In this document: piece after piece, positions 1 through 9,673 of the stretch
How the letters are laid out: each line of letters begins with the position of its first letter
Numbering within the stretch: the first letter of the stretch is position 1
NCBI GenBank assembly: GCA_003278365.1
Contig: QCFS01000003.1
Location: 21,587 to 85,586 of the forward strand
Origin: Prochlorococcus sp. AG-363-M17
GTDB lineage: Bacteria; Cyanobacteriota; Cyanobacteriia; PCC-6307; Cyanobiaceae
Length of the DNA stretch: 64,000 nucleotides
Direction: 5' to 3'
Program-made: the position numbers and the translations under genes
The notes under the pieces: model-generated
Told to the model about the DNA's origin: nothing
Seen by the model: the letters and a program-made list of their open reading frames with translations, nothing else
Databases searched by the model: none

Positions 1-691
1 CCTCTCCAATCTAAGTTTCTCTATTCAACCAGGAGAACTTGTTGCTGTGGTAGGACCAGTTGGCTGCGGCAAAACAACTCTTGCAAGGGCTATTGGAAGA
101 ATGCTGGAAGTTCCCAAAGAACAACTATTTTTAGATGGATATGATGTCAATAATCTACAACTCAATGATCTTCGCAAAAACATTGCCATTGTCCCTCAAG
201 AAGGATACCTTTTTACATCCACACTTGCAGAGAACATTAGGTATGGAGAGCCTTCTGCTTCTTTTAATCGTATAGAAAAGTCAGCAAAGCAGGCAAGTCT
301 TATTGATGATATAAGCGGATTCCCTGATGGGTTCAATACTCTCGTTGGTGAACGTGGAATCACCTTGAGCGGAGGTCAAAGACAAAGAACAGCACTCGGG
401 AGAGCATTGCTAATTTCTGCCCCCGTAATTGTTTTAGATGATGCTCTTGCAAGTGTAGACAATGAAACTGCTGCCAAAATACTGAACTCAATAAGGGAGC
501 AAGAAAACAAAACCATAATTATGATCAGTCATCAGATTTCTGCTGCTGCTGCATGCGATCGTGTTCTTGTTTTAGATAATGGCAAACTTGTACAAGAAGG
601 GGCTCACAAAGAATTAATCAATATTGATGGGCCATATAGTCGATTATGGGAAAGACAACAAGCTGTAGAAAAGCTAGAGACTATTTCCTAA
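1..691 (+). CDS. ABC exporter, C-terminal ATPase domain (5' truncated)
   Basis: The reading frame is open from the first bases of the window, so only the C-terminal nucleotide-binding domain of a longer gene is present; the first ATG at base 47 is internal. Visible motifs in order: Walker A GPVGCGKTT, Q-loop (VPQEGYLF), signature LSGGQRQR, Walker B (VIVLDDALAS) and H-loop (MISHQ). The Ala in place of the usual catalytic Glu after Walker B (DDALAS) is worth noting; heterodimeric exporters often have one degenerate site. The sequence style is that of the MsbA/LmrA multidrug-exporter group with fused permease and ATPase; the substrate cannot be told. No clear terminator follows before the next small gene. 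Confidence 0.9.
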   Translation, partial: LSNLSFSIQPGELVAVVGPVGCGKTTLARAIGRMLEVPKEQLFLDGYDVNNLQLNDLRKNIAIVPQEGYLFTSTLAENIRYGEPSASFNRIEKSAKQASLIDDISGFPDGFNTLVGERGITLSGGQRQRTALGRALLISAPVIVLDDALASVDNETAAKILNSIREQENKTIIMISHQISAAAACDRVLVLDNGKLVQEGAHKELINIDGPYSRLWERQQAVEKLETIS

Positions 692-797
692 GTTTAAAAA
701 CGATAATTATAATGAATGTATGAAAAGATAAACGATCAAGAAACATCAAAAACACTTGATGCCACTTAAAGATTAACTCCTCCAACTAATCATCATT

Positions 798-1049
798 ATG
801 ACTTCCTTAACTCGTTATAACATTAGATGCAATCTGAAGTTTGGGGACATCTATGCGCAAGTCTTAGCTTGGATGGCTGTAATTTTTGTAAGCCTTGCAG
901 CAGGGCTTGGATTAATGGGTTCTTCTAGACCTCTTTTTGCTCTTGTAGGAGTTGGATTAATACTTGTACTTAGCCTTCCTTTCCTTCTTTTTGCTTTTGT
1001 CACGACTCTCCTTAACCACATACAGCTAGAACCCAATCAAGGAGATTAG
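798..1049 (+). CDS. small two-helix membrane protein
   Basis: 83 residues with two hydrophobic segments (about 22-42 and 48-70) and short polar ends. It sits 106 bp after the ABC exporter gene and 23 bp before msrA on the same strand, so it may share a transcript with msrA. It resembles the cyanobacterial DUF3188 type of small membrane protein, but I am not certain of the family. Function unknown. Confidence 0.7.
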   Translation: MTSLTRYNIRCNLKFGDIYAQVLAWMAVIFVSLAAGLGLMGSSRPLFALVGVGLILVLSLPFLLFAFVTTLLNHIQLEPNQGD

Positions 1050-1072
1050 AGTGTAATCGCATTCAAAATCTT

Positions 1073-1795
1073 ATGTTTTCAAGCTGGTTTAACGAAAAGA
1101 ATGATCAACATTCCTCTCCTAATCAATGCGAAGGCGTCCTACATGCTGTTTTAGGCACTGATATAAGCAAGCAAAAAGACACAACTGAAAGTGAAGCCTT
1201 CTTTGCCTGTGGTTGTTTTTGGGGAGCAGAAAAAGGATTCTGGAAGCTACCAGGGGTTGTCACTACTGCTGTTGGTTATGCAGGTGGACAGGTTGAGAAC
1301 CCAAGATATCAAGATGTCTGTACTGGCCGGACAGGACACACTGAGATAGTGAGAGTGGTTTGGGACAACAACTCCATTCATTTCAGTGACTTATTAAAAA
1401 TGTTTTGGGAATGCCATGACCCAACCCAAGGAAATCGCCAAGGTAATGACTCTGGAAGTCAATATCGTTCTGCAATTTATACAACTACATCAGAACAACT
1501 TGAACTTGGATTAGCAAGTATGCGTTCTTATCAGGACTCCCTAAAAAATAATGGGTTTGGAGATATTACTTCAGAAATAAAGCCTCTAAATGATTTCTAT
1601 TATGCTGAGAAGTATCATCAGCAATATCTTGCAAAGCCTGGAAGTCGTCCTTACTGTTCAGCAATGCCAACTAAAGTAATTCTAGAAGAGTTCCCAGGAT
1701 CTAAATTCATGCTTCCAAAAAAGATTTGGAATGAGTTTAACTGGTCAATCAGTCACTGTGTACTACGGAGTGACAACAAGCCTTTAACAACCTGA
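1073..1795 (+). CDS. msrA: peptide-methionine (S)-S-oxide reductase MsrA
   Basis: Reduces the S epimer of methionine sulfoxide in proteins, an oxidative-damage repair activity that matters in an oxygenic phototroph. The MsrA signature GCFWG is at residues 47-51 with the catalytic Cys48; the following [20 protein letters not shown] and the [19 protein letters not shown] and YHQQYL blocks are also typical. At 240 residues it has an N-terminal extension of about 40 residues and a C-terminal tail beyond the core. No signal peptide is seen, so it is probably cytosolic. Confidence 0.96.
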   Translation: MFSSWFNEKNDQHSSPNQCEGVLHAVLGTDISKQKDTTESEAFFACGCFWGAEKGFWKLPGVVTTAVGYAGGQVENPRYQDVCTGRTGHTEIVRVVWDNNSIHFSDLLKMFWECHDPTQGNRQGNDSGSQYRSAIYTTTSEQLELGLASMRSYQDSLKNNGFGDITSEIKPLNDFYYAEKYHQQYLAKPGSRPYCSAMPTKVILEEFPGSKFMLPKKIWNEFNWSISHCVLRSDNKPLTT

Positions 1796-1830
1796 ATTAC
1801 TCTTGCAAATTAAAGTTCTTAACTGATTCA

Positions 1831-1992
1831 ATGAACGAGCTACCTGACAAAACCGTTATAGTCGCTTTAATTGCAACTATACTATTAATATTTGGACTTA
1901 TCTTTAGTACAAGGCCTCCGCAGGAAAACCTTCAGCCTTCTATACAATGGCGAGAAGCCTCTCCAGACATTTTAAAATCAATGGAAATATAA
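1831..1992 (+). CDS. 53-residue single-helix membrane protein
   Basis: Short ORF starting with MNELPDKTVIVALIATI and ending with taa at 1990. One transmembrane helix (about residues 9-26) followed by a polar tail containing a PPQ and a QWRE stretch. It lies 35 bp after msrA on the same strand. I do not recognise the family; its support is the membrane-protein composition and placement in an otherwise empty gap. Confidence 0.5.
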   Translation: MNELPDKTVIVALIATILLIFGLIFSTRPPQENLQPSIQWREASPDILKSMEI

Positions 1993-2069
1993 TTATAATT
2001 AAATATTGACAGAATGTGATTTAACTAATCAGCTAAATCATATCTTCTAAGAAAAGTTATGCCCTTAAT

Positions 2070-3611
2070 TTAATCTGGCAATGACCAAGGGTTTATCCCT
2101 AACTGTGCACCAATACGATGAGCACAAGCGAAACCACTAAAAGCAACTGCATTCAAACCCTGACCAGGGAAGCAAGAATCACCAACACAAAAGAAATCAT
2201 TAATCGCCGTACTGTTAAATGGCATAGGGAGCAATCCAGGTAAACGCATTGAAGGGACAGGTCCATAACTACCCTGATGCCTACCAAGAAAACGCCTATG
2301 ACTTCTTGGTGTTCCTATTTCTTTATGAATAATTGACTCGGACAAGCCAGGTAATATTTCCTCCACTGAGGAGATTAGTTTTTTAGCATCTCTTTCCTTT
2401 TTAAATCCATACTCTGACGAAGATAACTTATCCCAGTTACTCATTTTAGAAGGTGAAAATATATGTACTATATGCGAATCCGTTGGAGCCAAATCTGGAT
2501 CAAGCAAAGTAGGGATTGAGACAAAGACAACTCCTTGTTCCGATTCCATTGCATCCCATGAGTTCAAAAGAATATGATGACAATGGAAAGAGTCCTTAAT
2601 TAAAGATTTGCTGACCCCTAGGTGAAGGGAAAGGAAAGAAGAAGAAGGTTTATAGCGTTTTCTCCAAAAATGTTCTTTATCAGGAATTTTAGTAGAATCT
2701 AGCAATGGATTCTTAACACCTTCTCCACCAAATGTATCCCATCGAGTTGCATTTGAAATAATTTTCTTTGCATAGATCTTTTCTCCAGTAGACAGTTGAA
2801 CTCCACATGCTCTACCAGAATCAATAAGAATCTTCGTTACCCTTTGTTTATAACGAATATCTCCGCCAAATTTCTTCAAACCACTAACTAACTTTTGAGC
2901 TATAACACCAACACCTCCTTTAGGGTAATTAATACCACCAGCATGACGATCAGAAAAGACCATGCCTGCATTGATCATAGGTGTTCTTTGGGCTGGCATT
3001 ACTGACCAACAAAAACATTCGATGTCTATAAATTTCAAGAGCGCTGGATCTCGAATATATTTCTTTGCAACATCTCCCACATTTACGGGCAACCATCTAG
3101 CAAGTCCTAGGCAAGCCAAAGGAGCTCTTAGGAAGACCTTAAAGAGATATGCAGGATCTTCAATCGATAGAAGTGGCATAGCATCTAAACAATTAAATAC
3201 TTGCCAACAAATTCCATAGAATTTACGTATTCCTTTTTCCTCATGGGGGAATTTCTCTATCAACTTAGATATGAACTTCTCATAACTTCTTTCAACCTCT
3301 AAGGTAAAACCCTCCGGAAGGTGATAAACAAGTTGAGTAGGATCAGGAATTGTAATACATTTCTCATCTACATCGGCTAATGCTCTTGTCAGTAAATTCG
3401 TATGTCCCTTATCTCCAAAACCAAAAATCATTGAGGCACCAACATCAAAAGTATAACCATTTCGAGTAAATGAACCTCCACTCCCTCCTGGGATTAAATA
3501 CTTCTCCAGAACTAAGACTTTTGCTCCTTTTGCAGCTAGCTGGGTAGCGGTAACTAAACCCCCAATTCCAGAACCTATAATAACAGCATCAAGTTGATTA
3601 TCTTTACTCAT
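2070..3611 (-). CDS. crtH: prolycopene isomerase (carotenoid cis-trans isomerase) CrtH
   Basis: Converts tetra-cis-prolycopene to all-trans-lycopene in carotenoid synthesis. 513 residues, the family's usual length. The FAD-binding motif GSGIGG is at residues 13-18, followed by the acidic end of the second strand (VLVLEKY) and the phytoene-desaturase-like GGSGGSFTRNGYTFDVGAS block. The C-terminus has the flavin-contacting VGDSCFPGQGLNAVAFSG region, which is characteristic of the CrtISO/CrtH branch. It is transcribed convergently with the msrA-side genes and 119 bp downstream of trmFO. Confidence 0.95.
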   Translation of the reverse strand: MSKDNQLDAVIIGSGIGGLVTATQLAAKGAKVLVLEKYLIPGGSGGSFTRNGYTFDVGASMIFGFGDKGHTNLLTRALADVDEKCITIPDPTQLVYHLPEGFTLEVERSYEKFISKLIEKFPHEEKGIRKFYGICWQVFNCLDAMPLLSIEDPAYLFKVFLRAPLACLGLARWLPVNVGDVAKKYIRDPALLKFIDIECFCWSVMPAQRTPMINAGMVFSDRHAGGINYPKGGVGVIAQKLVSGLKKFGGDIRYKQRVTKILIDSGRACGVQLSTGEKIYAKKIISNATRWDTFGGEGVKNPLLDSTKIPDKEHFWRKRYKPSSSFLSLHLGVSKSLIKDSFHCHHILLNSWDAMESEQGVVFVSIPTLLDPDLAPTDSHIVHIFSPSKMSNWDKLSSSEYGFKKERDAKKLISSVEEILPGLSESIIHKEIGTPRSHRRFLGRHQGSYGPVPSMRLPGLLPMPFNSTAINDFFCVGDSCFPGQGLNAVAFSGFACAHRIGAQLGINPWSLPD

Positions 3612-3730
3612 ATCAATACAAGTAAGGGACGTAATTAGAAAACATAGGATTTATAGGATGGAGTAATTCAATAACGGAACCAACCTACATTAATAAATAA
3701 GGTACATTTCATATTAGAGCTTTCAAAAGC

Positions 3731-5110
3731 TTACGAAGAACTAGAGCTAAGGATCTTTAGAGCAGATTGAAGCTCCAACAATGCTCGATCTCGATAGGCA
3801 GCATATCGTTCACGCTTAGCAGGAATTCGTTTGGCTAAATCTGGTAATAGTCCAAAGTTAGCTGGCATAGGTTGAAAAGATCCTTTCTGTGCACCCCCTC
3901 CAGATTGGCTAACAAAGTGTGTTAATGCACCGATCATAGTAGTAATAGGAAGGCTTATTGCAGAGAGGCCCTTAGCCAACCTTGCCGCATTAGTTCCTGC
4001 CAGCCATCCTCCTGCAATAGCTGCAGCATATCCTTCAGTACCAGTAATCTGGCCAGAAGCAAAAAGTGTGGATCTTTTTGAGAATTGCAATGTTGGCTCA
4101 AGTAACTTTGGAGACTCCAAGAAGGTATTGCGATGCATAACTCCTAAGCGAACGAACTCTGCGTTCTCTAAACCTGGAATCATTCGAAATATTCTTTTTT
4201 GGTCACCCCATTTGAGGTTGGTTTGAAACCCAACCAAATTCCAAAGGCGACCGTCACGATCCTCCTTCCTTAATTGAACTATCGCATAGGCACGTTTAGT
4301 CATCCTGTTCTCCCGGTCATTTAAATCTCCCCAACGTGGATCCCAAATACCTATTGGCTTTAAGGGGCCATATCTCATTGTTTCCTCACCTCTTCGAGCT
4401 AATTGCTCAATAGGAAGACATCCTTCAAAGAAGCTGGATTGATCCTGATCAAAATCACTCAACTGGGCCTGCTCGCCTGCAACAAGTTCTTCTCGAAAAG
4501 TGAAATATTGCTTACGATCCATCGGACAATTTATGTAATCAGCATCACCTTTGTCATACCTACTTGCACGAAAAGCAATCGACTGGTCAATGCTCTCCCC
4601 AAGTACAATTGGACTAGCCGCATCATAAAAATGGCAATAAGAAAGACCTGTAAATTCAATTATTGATGATGACAAGGATTCGCTTGTAAGAGGTCCGGTT
4701 GCTAAAACAGTTATCTGATCGGAAGAAGGGATATTCAACTGCTCACGCCTATCAATAGTCACCAAAGGGTGTGAAGCGAGTGCTTCTGTAAGAGACCTGC
4801 TGAATATTGATCTATCAACGGCTAAAGCTCCTCCAGCAGGTACTGCATGCATATCTGCTGTTCTAATGACTATTGATTTCAATATTCGAAGTTCTTCATG
4901 GAGCAATCCAGCAGCACGATCACTACTCTTAGCGCCAAAACTATTGCTACAAACCAACTCAGCAAATTCACCACTGTGATGAGCAGGGGTATTTGTGACT
5001 GGTCGCATTTCAACCAGCCTTACTGGTACACCAGCTGAAGCAATCTGCCAAGCAGCCTCAGTACCAGCCAAGCCTGCTCCAACAACTGTGACTAAAGAGT
5101 TGGAGGACAA
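3731..5110 (-). CDS. trmFO: tRNA (uracil-54-C5) methyltransferase, folate/FAD-dependent (TrmFO)
   Basis: Makes ribothymidine at position 54 of tRNA using methylenetetrahydrofolate and FADH2. N-terminal dinucleotide motif GAGLAG at residues 11-16; the conserved [11 protein letters not shown] block and the [10 protein letters not shown] block carry the two cysteines conserved in the family, and [12 protein letters not shown] is the C-terminal FAD contact region. 459 residues is normal length. It lies just downstream of psbY on the same strand with a 44-bp gap. Confidence 0.96.
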   Translation of the reverse strand: MSSNSLVTVVGAGLAGTEAAWQIASAGVPVRLVEMRPVTNTPAHHSGEFAELVCSNSFGAKSSDRAAGLLHEELRILKSIVIRTADMHAVPAGGALAVDRSIFSRSLTEALASHPLVTIDRREQLNIPSSDQITVLATGPLTSESLSSSIIEFTGLSYCHFYDAASPIVLGESIDQSIAFRASRYDKGDADYINCPMDRKQYFTFREELVAGEQAQLSDFDQDQSSFFEGCLPIEQLARRGEETMRYGPLKPIGIWDPRWGDLNDRENRMTKRAYAIVQLRKEDRDGRLWNLVGFQTNLKWGDQKRIFRMIPGLENAEFVRLGVMHRNTFLESPKLLEPTLQFSKRSTLFASGQITGTEGYAAAIAGGWLAGTNAARLAKGLSAISLPITTMIGALTHFVSQSGGGAQKGSFQPMPANFGLLPDLAKRIPAKRERYAAYRDRALLELQSALKILSSSSS

Positions 5111-5154
5111 CTATCAAAGATTCAATACTGACTCAATCCGTGAAATTGGGAAAA

Positions 5155-5280
5155 TCAGATTGCCTTGTTATCACCAGAGAACTGTCTTGACCACTGTTCT
5201 TTCGCTGGCTGAGCAATATTAAAGAGGACCCATCCCAACGCTGCAAGGATAGGAAGTGAAACAAGTATGAGCCGAAGCAT
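5155..5280 (-). CDS. psbY: photosystem II protein Y (PsbY)
   Basis: 41-residue protein beginning [17 protein letters not shown], one transmembrane helix, then [10 protein letters not shown] and a charged tail. This matches the PsbY low-molecular-mass subunit of photosystem II, which sits at the periphery of the complex near cytochrome b559. A longer out-of-frame ORF covers the same bases but is not coding in appearance. It precedes trmFO on the same strand. Confidence 0.88.
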   Translation of the reverse strand: MLRLILVSLPILAALGWVLFNIAQPAKEQWSRQFSGDNKAI

Positions 5281-5473
5281 GAGTAAGTGAGTAATTTTGA
5301 CGGTAATTTAGCTGACAAGGCGTAAATCCTGCGGTCATTTTTACTACAGTTGACGAAATTCTGAAAATTCGCCTAAAAAGAGCTCAGAAGCTCTTGATTA
5401 CTTGAGAAACCACAAGAAGCTGTTTTAAGAGGGCGGCAACATGATAATTTTCATTGTGGCTTCAAGCATCAAA

Positions 5474-5545
5474 GGGTCGCTAGCTCAGCGGTAGAGCATC
5501 CGGCTTTTAACCGGCTGGTCCTGAGTTCGAATCTCAGGCGACCCA
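5474..5545 (+). tRNA. tRNA-Lys (UUU)
   Basis: 72-nt cloverleaf: acceptor GGGTCGC pairs with GCGACCC, discriminator A at 5545; D arm with GCTCAGCGGTAGAGC; anticodon stem CCGG/CCGG around loop CTTTTAA, anticodon TTT; T arm with GGTTCGA-type loop (GTTCGAAT). The 3' CCA is not encoded. It marks the left edge of the accessory stretch that follows. Confidence 0.97.
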
Positions 5546-5660
5546 TTAAGCAGGATCAATAGTGGTACTGGTAAGAGGTTAAAGTTAGGATTGAAAGCGC
5601 AAAGTTTCTTAATCATTAAGGTATACATGCTTATGCCTTAACAACACTGAATAACAATTT

Positions 5661-5786
5661 ATGCTATTTGGATTATCTAAAAAGAAAATCATCTGGATAG
5701 GGATACTAGCTACAGGGCTCAAGTTTGCGATCGGTGCTTTTATTTTTACAAAGCTAGGCTTGCATTTTTCAATTAACTTTACTTAA
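5661..5786 (+). CDS. 41-residue single-helix membrane protein
   Basis: ORF starting MLFGLSKKKIIWIGILATG with a positively charged N-terminus, one hydrophobic helix broken by a glycine-rich stretch, and a short polar end. No family recognised. Located in the sparse region after tRNA-Lys; the coding call rests on composition only. Confidence 0.4.
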   Translation: MLFGLSKKKIIWIGILATGLKFAIGAFIFTKLGLHFSINFT

Positions 5787-6020
5787 ATTAAATTTACACA
5801 AAGAAAGTAAGTCTTTAAAATTATTCTCAATAACTCAAATTAGTCATCGAGCCAAACGTAAATATTAACAGCAGTGAAGGAGTTTAGCCAAGTATCTACC
5901 TGCAAGAGGAATCTAAAAGGTAGTAATGGCAAAATTGTGCTGAAATTAACTTCGACTTCAAAGAAAGAAACAAAAAAGTAGTAGAAGGGGTATATAGTAA
6001 ATAAATGGAATATCAACCTA

Positions 6021-6272
6021 ATGAATACGCCCTGGACCCTTTACCTGACTTTATTTTTATTGTTATCAGGAATTCTAATTCTTGCTAGAAGTCTGAAAAA
6101 AAGAAATCGTTATACTTGGAACAATCAAAAAGACATCGCGAATTGGATGAGGATGAGCTACAAGGACAGATTAAAACAAGATGAGAACCATAAAAAAATC
6201 GTGGCACAACGAAAGAGGTTGTTAGTAGAACAAATCAGGAAAGAGTACAAAAAGGTTACCTCTAAAAAATAG
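6021..6272 (+). CDS. small membrane-anchored basic protein
   Basis: 83 residues: N-terminal transmembrane helix (about 5-24), then a highly charged, lysine- and arginine-rich cytoplasmic tail likely to be helical (residues 45-83). No family recognised. Such anchor-plus-basic-tail proteins are common among short picocyanobacterial genes; nothing in the context points to a function. Confidence 0.55.
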   Translation: MNTPWTLYLTLFLLLSGILILARSLKKRNRYTWNNQKDIANWMRMSYKDRLKQDENHKKIVAQRKRLLVEQIRKEYKKVTSKK

Positions 6273-6325
6273 GTAATAATAATTAATCCATAGTTAAACA
6301 AAGTTCGAATAAAAAATTCTATTAA

Positions 6326-6517
6326 TCAACCTAGGGGTCGGTTTCTTTTTACCGAATATTGACTGCCAGATTGATTCTCGTAAGTGCGCTCAACAATCTT
6401 CCCATCTTGGATAACCATAGAAATCAAACGTGCCTCATTTGGTCTTGTCCTTCGTAATCTTCTAAAAAGCCAAGCTATTAAGAAGACAAGAACGATTGAA
6501 AAATAAACAAATCTCAT
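6326..6517 (-). CDS. small membrane-anchored protein
   Basis: 63 residues. N-terminal helix (FVYFSIVLVFLIAWLF) followed by RRLRRTR and a soluble tail with MVIQDGKIVERTYENQ, which reads like a short beta-rich segment. The Arg-rich stretch after the helix fits an inside-positive orientation. Family unknown. Confidence 0.5.
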   Translation of the reverse strand: MRFVYFSIVLVFLIAWLFRRLRRTRPNEARLISMVIQDGKIVERTYENQSGSQYSVKRNRPLG

Positions 6518-6639
6518 GTTTTTACCTTTGATCTAGTAAAGAGAACATTCAGGAAAAGTCAAAGATGGAATCATTCTCTAAATTTATTTTTTGATGTTTA
6601 TATATTCTATTTAGATTAGAACAACAAAATAAATCTATT

Positions 6640-6819
6640 TCATTTAACTGTGCCATCTGTTCTCTCATCTGTCAAATCATAAGTAGGTTTCTCTATAATC
6701 TCTTCTCCTTCTATGAGGGCAGAAAATAATCTTAATGTTCTCCCAAAGATTGGCACCCAAAATCTTTCATAGAAAAGCTTTAATGGATTTTTTTTAGGGT
6801 CTTTGAGAGGGTTTAACAT
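6640..6819 (-). CDS. 59-residue hypothetical protein
   Basis: ORF from the ATG at 6819 to tga at 6642-6640, starting MLNPLKDPKKNPLKLFYERF and ending with an acidic tail (EGEEIIEKPTYDLTDERTDG). It shows no membrane helix. The reading frame is clean and the composition is protein-like. No family recognised. Confidence 0.5.
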   Translation of the reverse strand: MLNPLKDPKKNPLKLFYERFWVPIFGRTLRLFSALIEGEEIIEKPTYDLTDERTDGTVK

Positions 6820-6988
6820 AACTGCACAATAATAAATATATTATACAGTCCAAATTGGGAAAAAACATGGTCTCATCAAAGGAGCAATAAGAGTTTTTCT
6901 CTTATTGCTAAAAATACAAGCTATGCATCAAGCAGGTCTTTTAAAGTGATTCTATTAAACTTTACTAAGCACACAACCCATTTAGTCC

Positions 6989-7330
6989 ATGAGTTCTTAT
7001 TCAATTATCGCTCTAACGGCTTTTCTCCTTCTATCAAGTCGAGCATTTGCTGGTTTAGACAAGTTCTCGCGCATAGATAAGATAGAGAATTGGATTATAG
7101 AGAGGAAAATCGATTCAGGGGATCAACAGATAAAATGTAGGGCCTATATACCAAGCTATTATTCATGGTTTGGAGGAAGGACTAGGCTAAATTCAAATGG
7201 CGATCTGTTTATTTCAAACAAAGATGCAGAAACAAAAACTCCAGACCAAAAAATCGTTAATAAGGTTAGGAAGGCAATTGAAGCTTGCAATTCTAGCTTG
7301 ATCTATAACCTTGAGGTTGAAAGTAAATAG
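6989..7330 (+). CDS. secreted hypothetical protein
   Basis: 113 residues with a clear Sec signal peptide (hydrophobic stretch ending SSRAFA, cleavage expected after residue 21). The mature part is soluble, with two cysteines (ICKCRAY-type at about 49 and EACNSS near 102) that could pair. Family unknown; an exported or periplasmic location is inferred. Confidence 0.55.
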   Translation: MSSYSIIALTAFLLLSSRAFAGLDKFSRIDKIENWIIERKIDSGDQQIKCRAYIPSYYSWFGGRTRLNSNGDLFISNKDAETKTPDQKIVNKVRKAIEACNSSLIYNLEVESK

Positions 7331-7361
7331 TAGCAAGATGATTTTAAAAATTAGTTTTTGC

Positions 7362-7598
7362 CTATTCAAAATTCTTTAAAGCACATTCATAACCTGAAGA
7401 TCTAATATCTTCACCTTGATCAACAATTAATGTCAACGCACAATCGCAATAGCTTTCTATAGACTCTTCAGTCACACCTTCTATACTCGGATTTTGTTTT
7501 GCACTAGCAATACAGTCTTGTAGTTGCTCTTGTGGATAAGAGATCACTGTTGGGGTAAACAAGAAAAATAGGACTAAGAAAGCAACTAAAAGTCTCAT
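7362..7598 (-). CDS. secreted cysteine-containing small protein
   Basis: 78 residues with an N-terminal signal peptide (MRLLVAFLVLFFLFTPTVIS) and four cysteines in the mature part (QDCIAS, SYCDCAL, YECAL). The CxC and flanking cysteines suggest disulfides in the periplasm. It is convergent with the preceding secreted-protein gene, 31 bp apart. Family not recognised. Confidence 0.55.
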   Translation of the reverse strand: MRLLVAFLVLFFLFTPTVISYPQEQLQDCIASAKQNPSIEGVTEESIESYCDCALTLIVDQGEDIRSSGYECALKNFE

Positions 7599-7986
7599 TG
7601 AAAATAAATCTCAACTCTTATTACTTAGCACTAAACAGTTGAGTGAGGACCTATCTGCACTCAAAGTAAATAGCTTGTGGGAATAAGCCAAACAAGAATT
7701 CTTGAGAAGGCAACCATATCCAACCGGTATTGTGCTGCAAAAGCTTGAATCGTCTGAAATATGAGCGGTCTCCTTTTTAAAACTACCAATATTAATAGGA
7801 GTGTTTTCTTGTCGTAGCACTTTCATAGTCATATTTGTTCGGTATCATCCCTCTAGTACAAACCAACCAAAGCTCAGTGCTCCTGAATTCATTTCATCGG
7901 CTTACAGATTAATCACAGGTACCTTTCAAGCCCTGTGATCACAATCAGTCTCATGTCTACTCCTCAATTTAAACATCCTAATTGAT

Positions 7987-9279
7987 ATGAAAGAAATCAA
8001 CTGCCCAGAATGTGGAAAAGTCTTCGAGATTGACGCGACTGGATTTTCAAAAATCCTTAAACAGGTAAGGGATGACGAATTTCATCAGGAACTAAAGAAG
8101 AGACTCGAACTGGCAGAAAAGGACAAAGCCAAATCTATTGAGCTTGCCGAGAAAAACATCAAAATTCAAATGCAGGCATCTTCTACCAACAAAGACTCAA
8201 GAATACAGGGACTAGAAGCACAGTTAGAGGCTTCAGAGATAGAGAAAACATTGGCGATCACTCAAGCCAAAAGTCTTGTCGAAAAAGAACGCGATGCCCT
8301 TGCCTACAAACTTGAAAGAATCAATGAAAGCTCGGAGGCTGCCCAGAAGCTCGCAATTAATGAAGCAGTCAGTGAATTTCAGAAAGAACAAGCAGAGCTA
8401 AGAAGCAGCCTCCAGAGGACTGAACTTGAAAAGCAACTCGCTGAGAAGTCTTTGAAAGAGAAATACGAAATTCAAATCAAAGATCGCGATGAAGCAATTG
8501 AAAGGCTACGTGATATGAAAACAAGGCTATCAACAAAGATGATTGGGGAATCACTTGAGCAGCACTGTGAAACAGAATTCAATCGTATTAGAGCAACAGC
8601 ATTCCCTCATTCCTACTTTGAAAAAGATAATGACAGCAGTGCTGGTAGCAAGGGTGACTACATTTTCAGAGACCTAACTGACATTGGCACTGAAATAGTT
8701 TCAATAATGTTTGAGATGAAAAATGAAAGTAGCTCTACATCAACAAAAAAGAAAAACGAAGACTTCCTAAAAGAACTCCATAAAGACAGGAATGAGAAGG
8801 GCTGCGAGTATGCCGTATTGGTATCACTACTCGAACCAGGTAGTGATCTTTACAATTCTGGCATTGTCGACGTCTCGCATCGTTATCCCAAGATGTATGT
8901 AGTACGTCCACAATGTTTTCTGCCGATCATTACTCTCTTAAGGAATGCTTCATTAAAGTCACTCGAATACAAATCCGAACTAGCGCTAATTAAGGCACAA
9001 AACATAGACATTACAAACTTCGAGCAAAGTCTAGATGTTTTCAAAAGTGCTTTTGATAAAAATTACAGCCTTGCCTCTAGACGGTTCGAAACAGCAATCC
9101 ACGAAATTGACAAATCTATCGATCATTTACAAAAAACAAAAGACGCTCTGTTAGGAGCAGATAGGAATCTTCGACTAGCGAACGACAAGGCTCAGGAAGT
9201 CACTGTCAAAAAGTTAACTAAGCACAACCCCACGATGGCATCTAAGTTTGAGGATCTAAGAAGCAAAAACGCTGCCTAA
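7987..9279 (+). CDS. DUF2130 protein: zinc-finger-like motif, coiled coil, nuclease-like C-domain
   Basis: 430 residues. N-terminal CPEC (residues 6-9) is half of a zinc-ribbon-like motif; residues about 25-190 form a long charged coiled coil; the C-terminal half carries the conserved DUF2130 blocks, including [17 protein letters not shown] and [10 protein letters not shown]. The D...ExK-like arrangement resembles a PD-(D/E)xK nuclease fold, but that is inference. The family is widespread, patchily distributed and often seen on mobile DNA. It is followed in the same direction by two small genes (gaps 52 bp and 0 bp), suggesting a three-gene operon. Confidence 0.85.
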   Translation: MKEINCPECGKVFEIDATGFSKILKQVRDDEFHQELKKRLELAEKDKAKSIELAEKNIKIQMQASSTNKDSRIQGLEAQLEASEIEKTLAITQAKSLVEKERDALAYKLERINESSEAAQKLAINEAVSEFQKEQAELRSSLQRTELEKQLAEKSLKEKYEIQIKDRDEAIERLRDMKTRLSTKMIGESLEQHCETEFNRIRATAFPHSYFEKDNDSSAGSKGDYIFRDLTDIGTEIVSIMFEMKNESSSTSTKKKNEDFLKELHKDRNEKGCEYAVLVSLLEPGSDLYNSGIVDVSHRYPKMYVVRPQCFLPIITLLRNASLKSLEYKSELALIKAQNIDITNFEQSLDVFKSAFDKNYSLASRRFETAIHEIDKSIDHLQKTKDALLGADRNLRLANDKAQEVTVKKLTKHNPTMASKFEDLRSKNAA

Positions 9280-9331
9280 AGAGATCAAGAAAATCCTCTT
9301 ATGCGAAACTTTAAAGGCTTCTCAAACATTC

Positions 9332-9673
9332 ATGACTAAGAAAAGCTCTAAAGGCTACAGGATAAGCACTTCAACCTTCACCAATCCGGTTTCTTTAGCT
9401 AAGGATGTAGAGAAGGTGCTCCCTTGGATCACCCCTGTATATGTAGAGACATTCAAAAAAGACATATGTCCTGGGTTGAAAGAATCTAAGAAGACAAGAA
9501 ATTTATCAACTGTTTATGAGTTTCGTTCCATACAGGCCATGAATGATGACTCAATGAATAAGGAGTATCACGAAACGACTAAGCTTCTTAGAGCTTCTAC
9601 CGAGAACTCAATCTTCACAATCATCGAAAGAATGTGTGGAGCTGAAAAACCAAGTAAAGCAATGAGTAAATAA
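9332..9673 (+). CDS. divergent DUF1330-like small protein
   Basis: 113 residues, soluble. It aligns end to end with the DUF1330 protein at 12448-12744: VLPWITPVYVETFKKD against WVESVGGSVFAKD, VYEFRS against VIIEFPS, and YHETTKLLRASTENSIFTI against YQEISKLRWASSTDTTITI. DUF1330 proteins are dimeric ferredoxin-like folds of unknown activity. It lies 52 bp after the DUF2130 gene and its stop codon abuts the start of the next gene. Confidence 0.6.
   Translation: MTKKSSKGYRISTSTFTNPVSLAKDVEKVLPWITPVYVETFKKDICPGLKESKKTRNLSTVYEFRSIQAMNDDSMNKEYHETTKLLRASTENSIFTIIERMCGAEKPSKAMSK

Noticed and set aside
2962..3219. Plus-strand 85-codon ORF inside crtH
   Set aside because: Antisense to strongly conserved crtH sequence; no pattern of its own.
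5133..5318. 61-codon minus-strand ORF over psbY
   Set aside because: The other frame encodes a recognisable PsbY with correct length and helix.
5474..5545. tRNA-Lys as another integration site
   Set aside because: No second copy of its 3' end was found in the window, and no recombinase lies beside it.
7611..7832. 73-codon minus-strand ORF
   Set aside because: Low-complexity polar sequence, no start context or family, probably chance.
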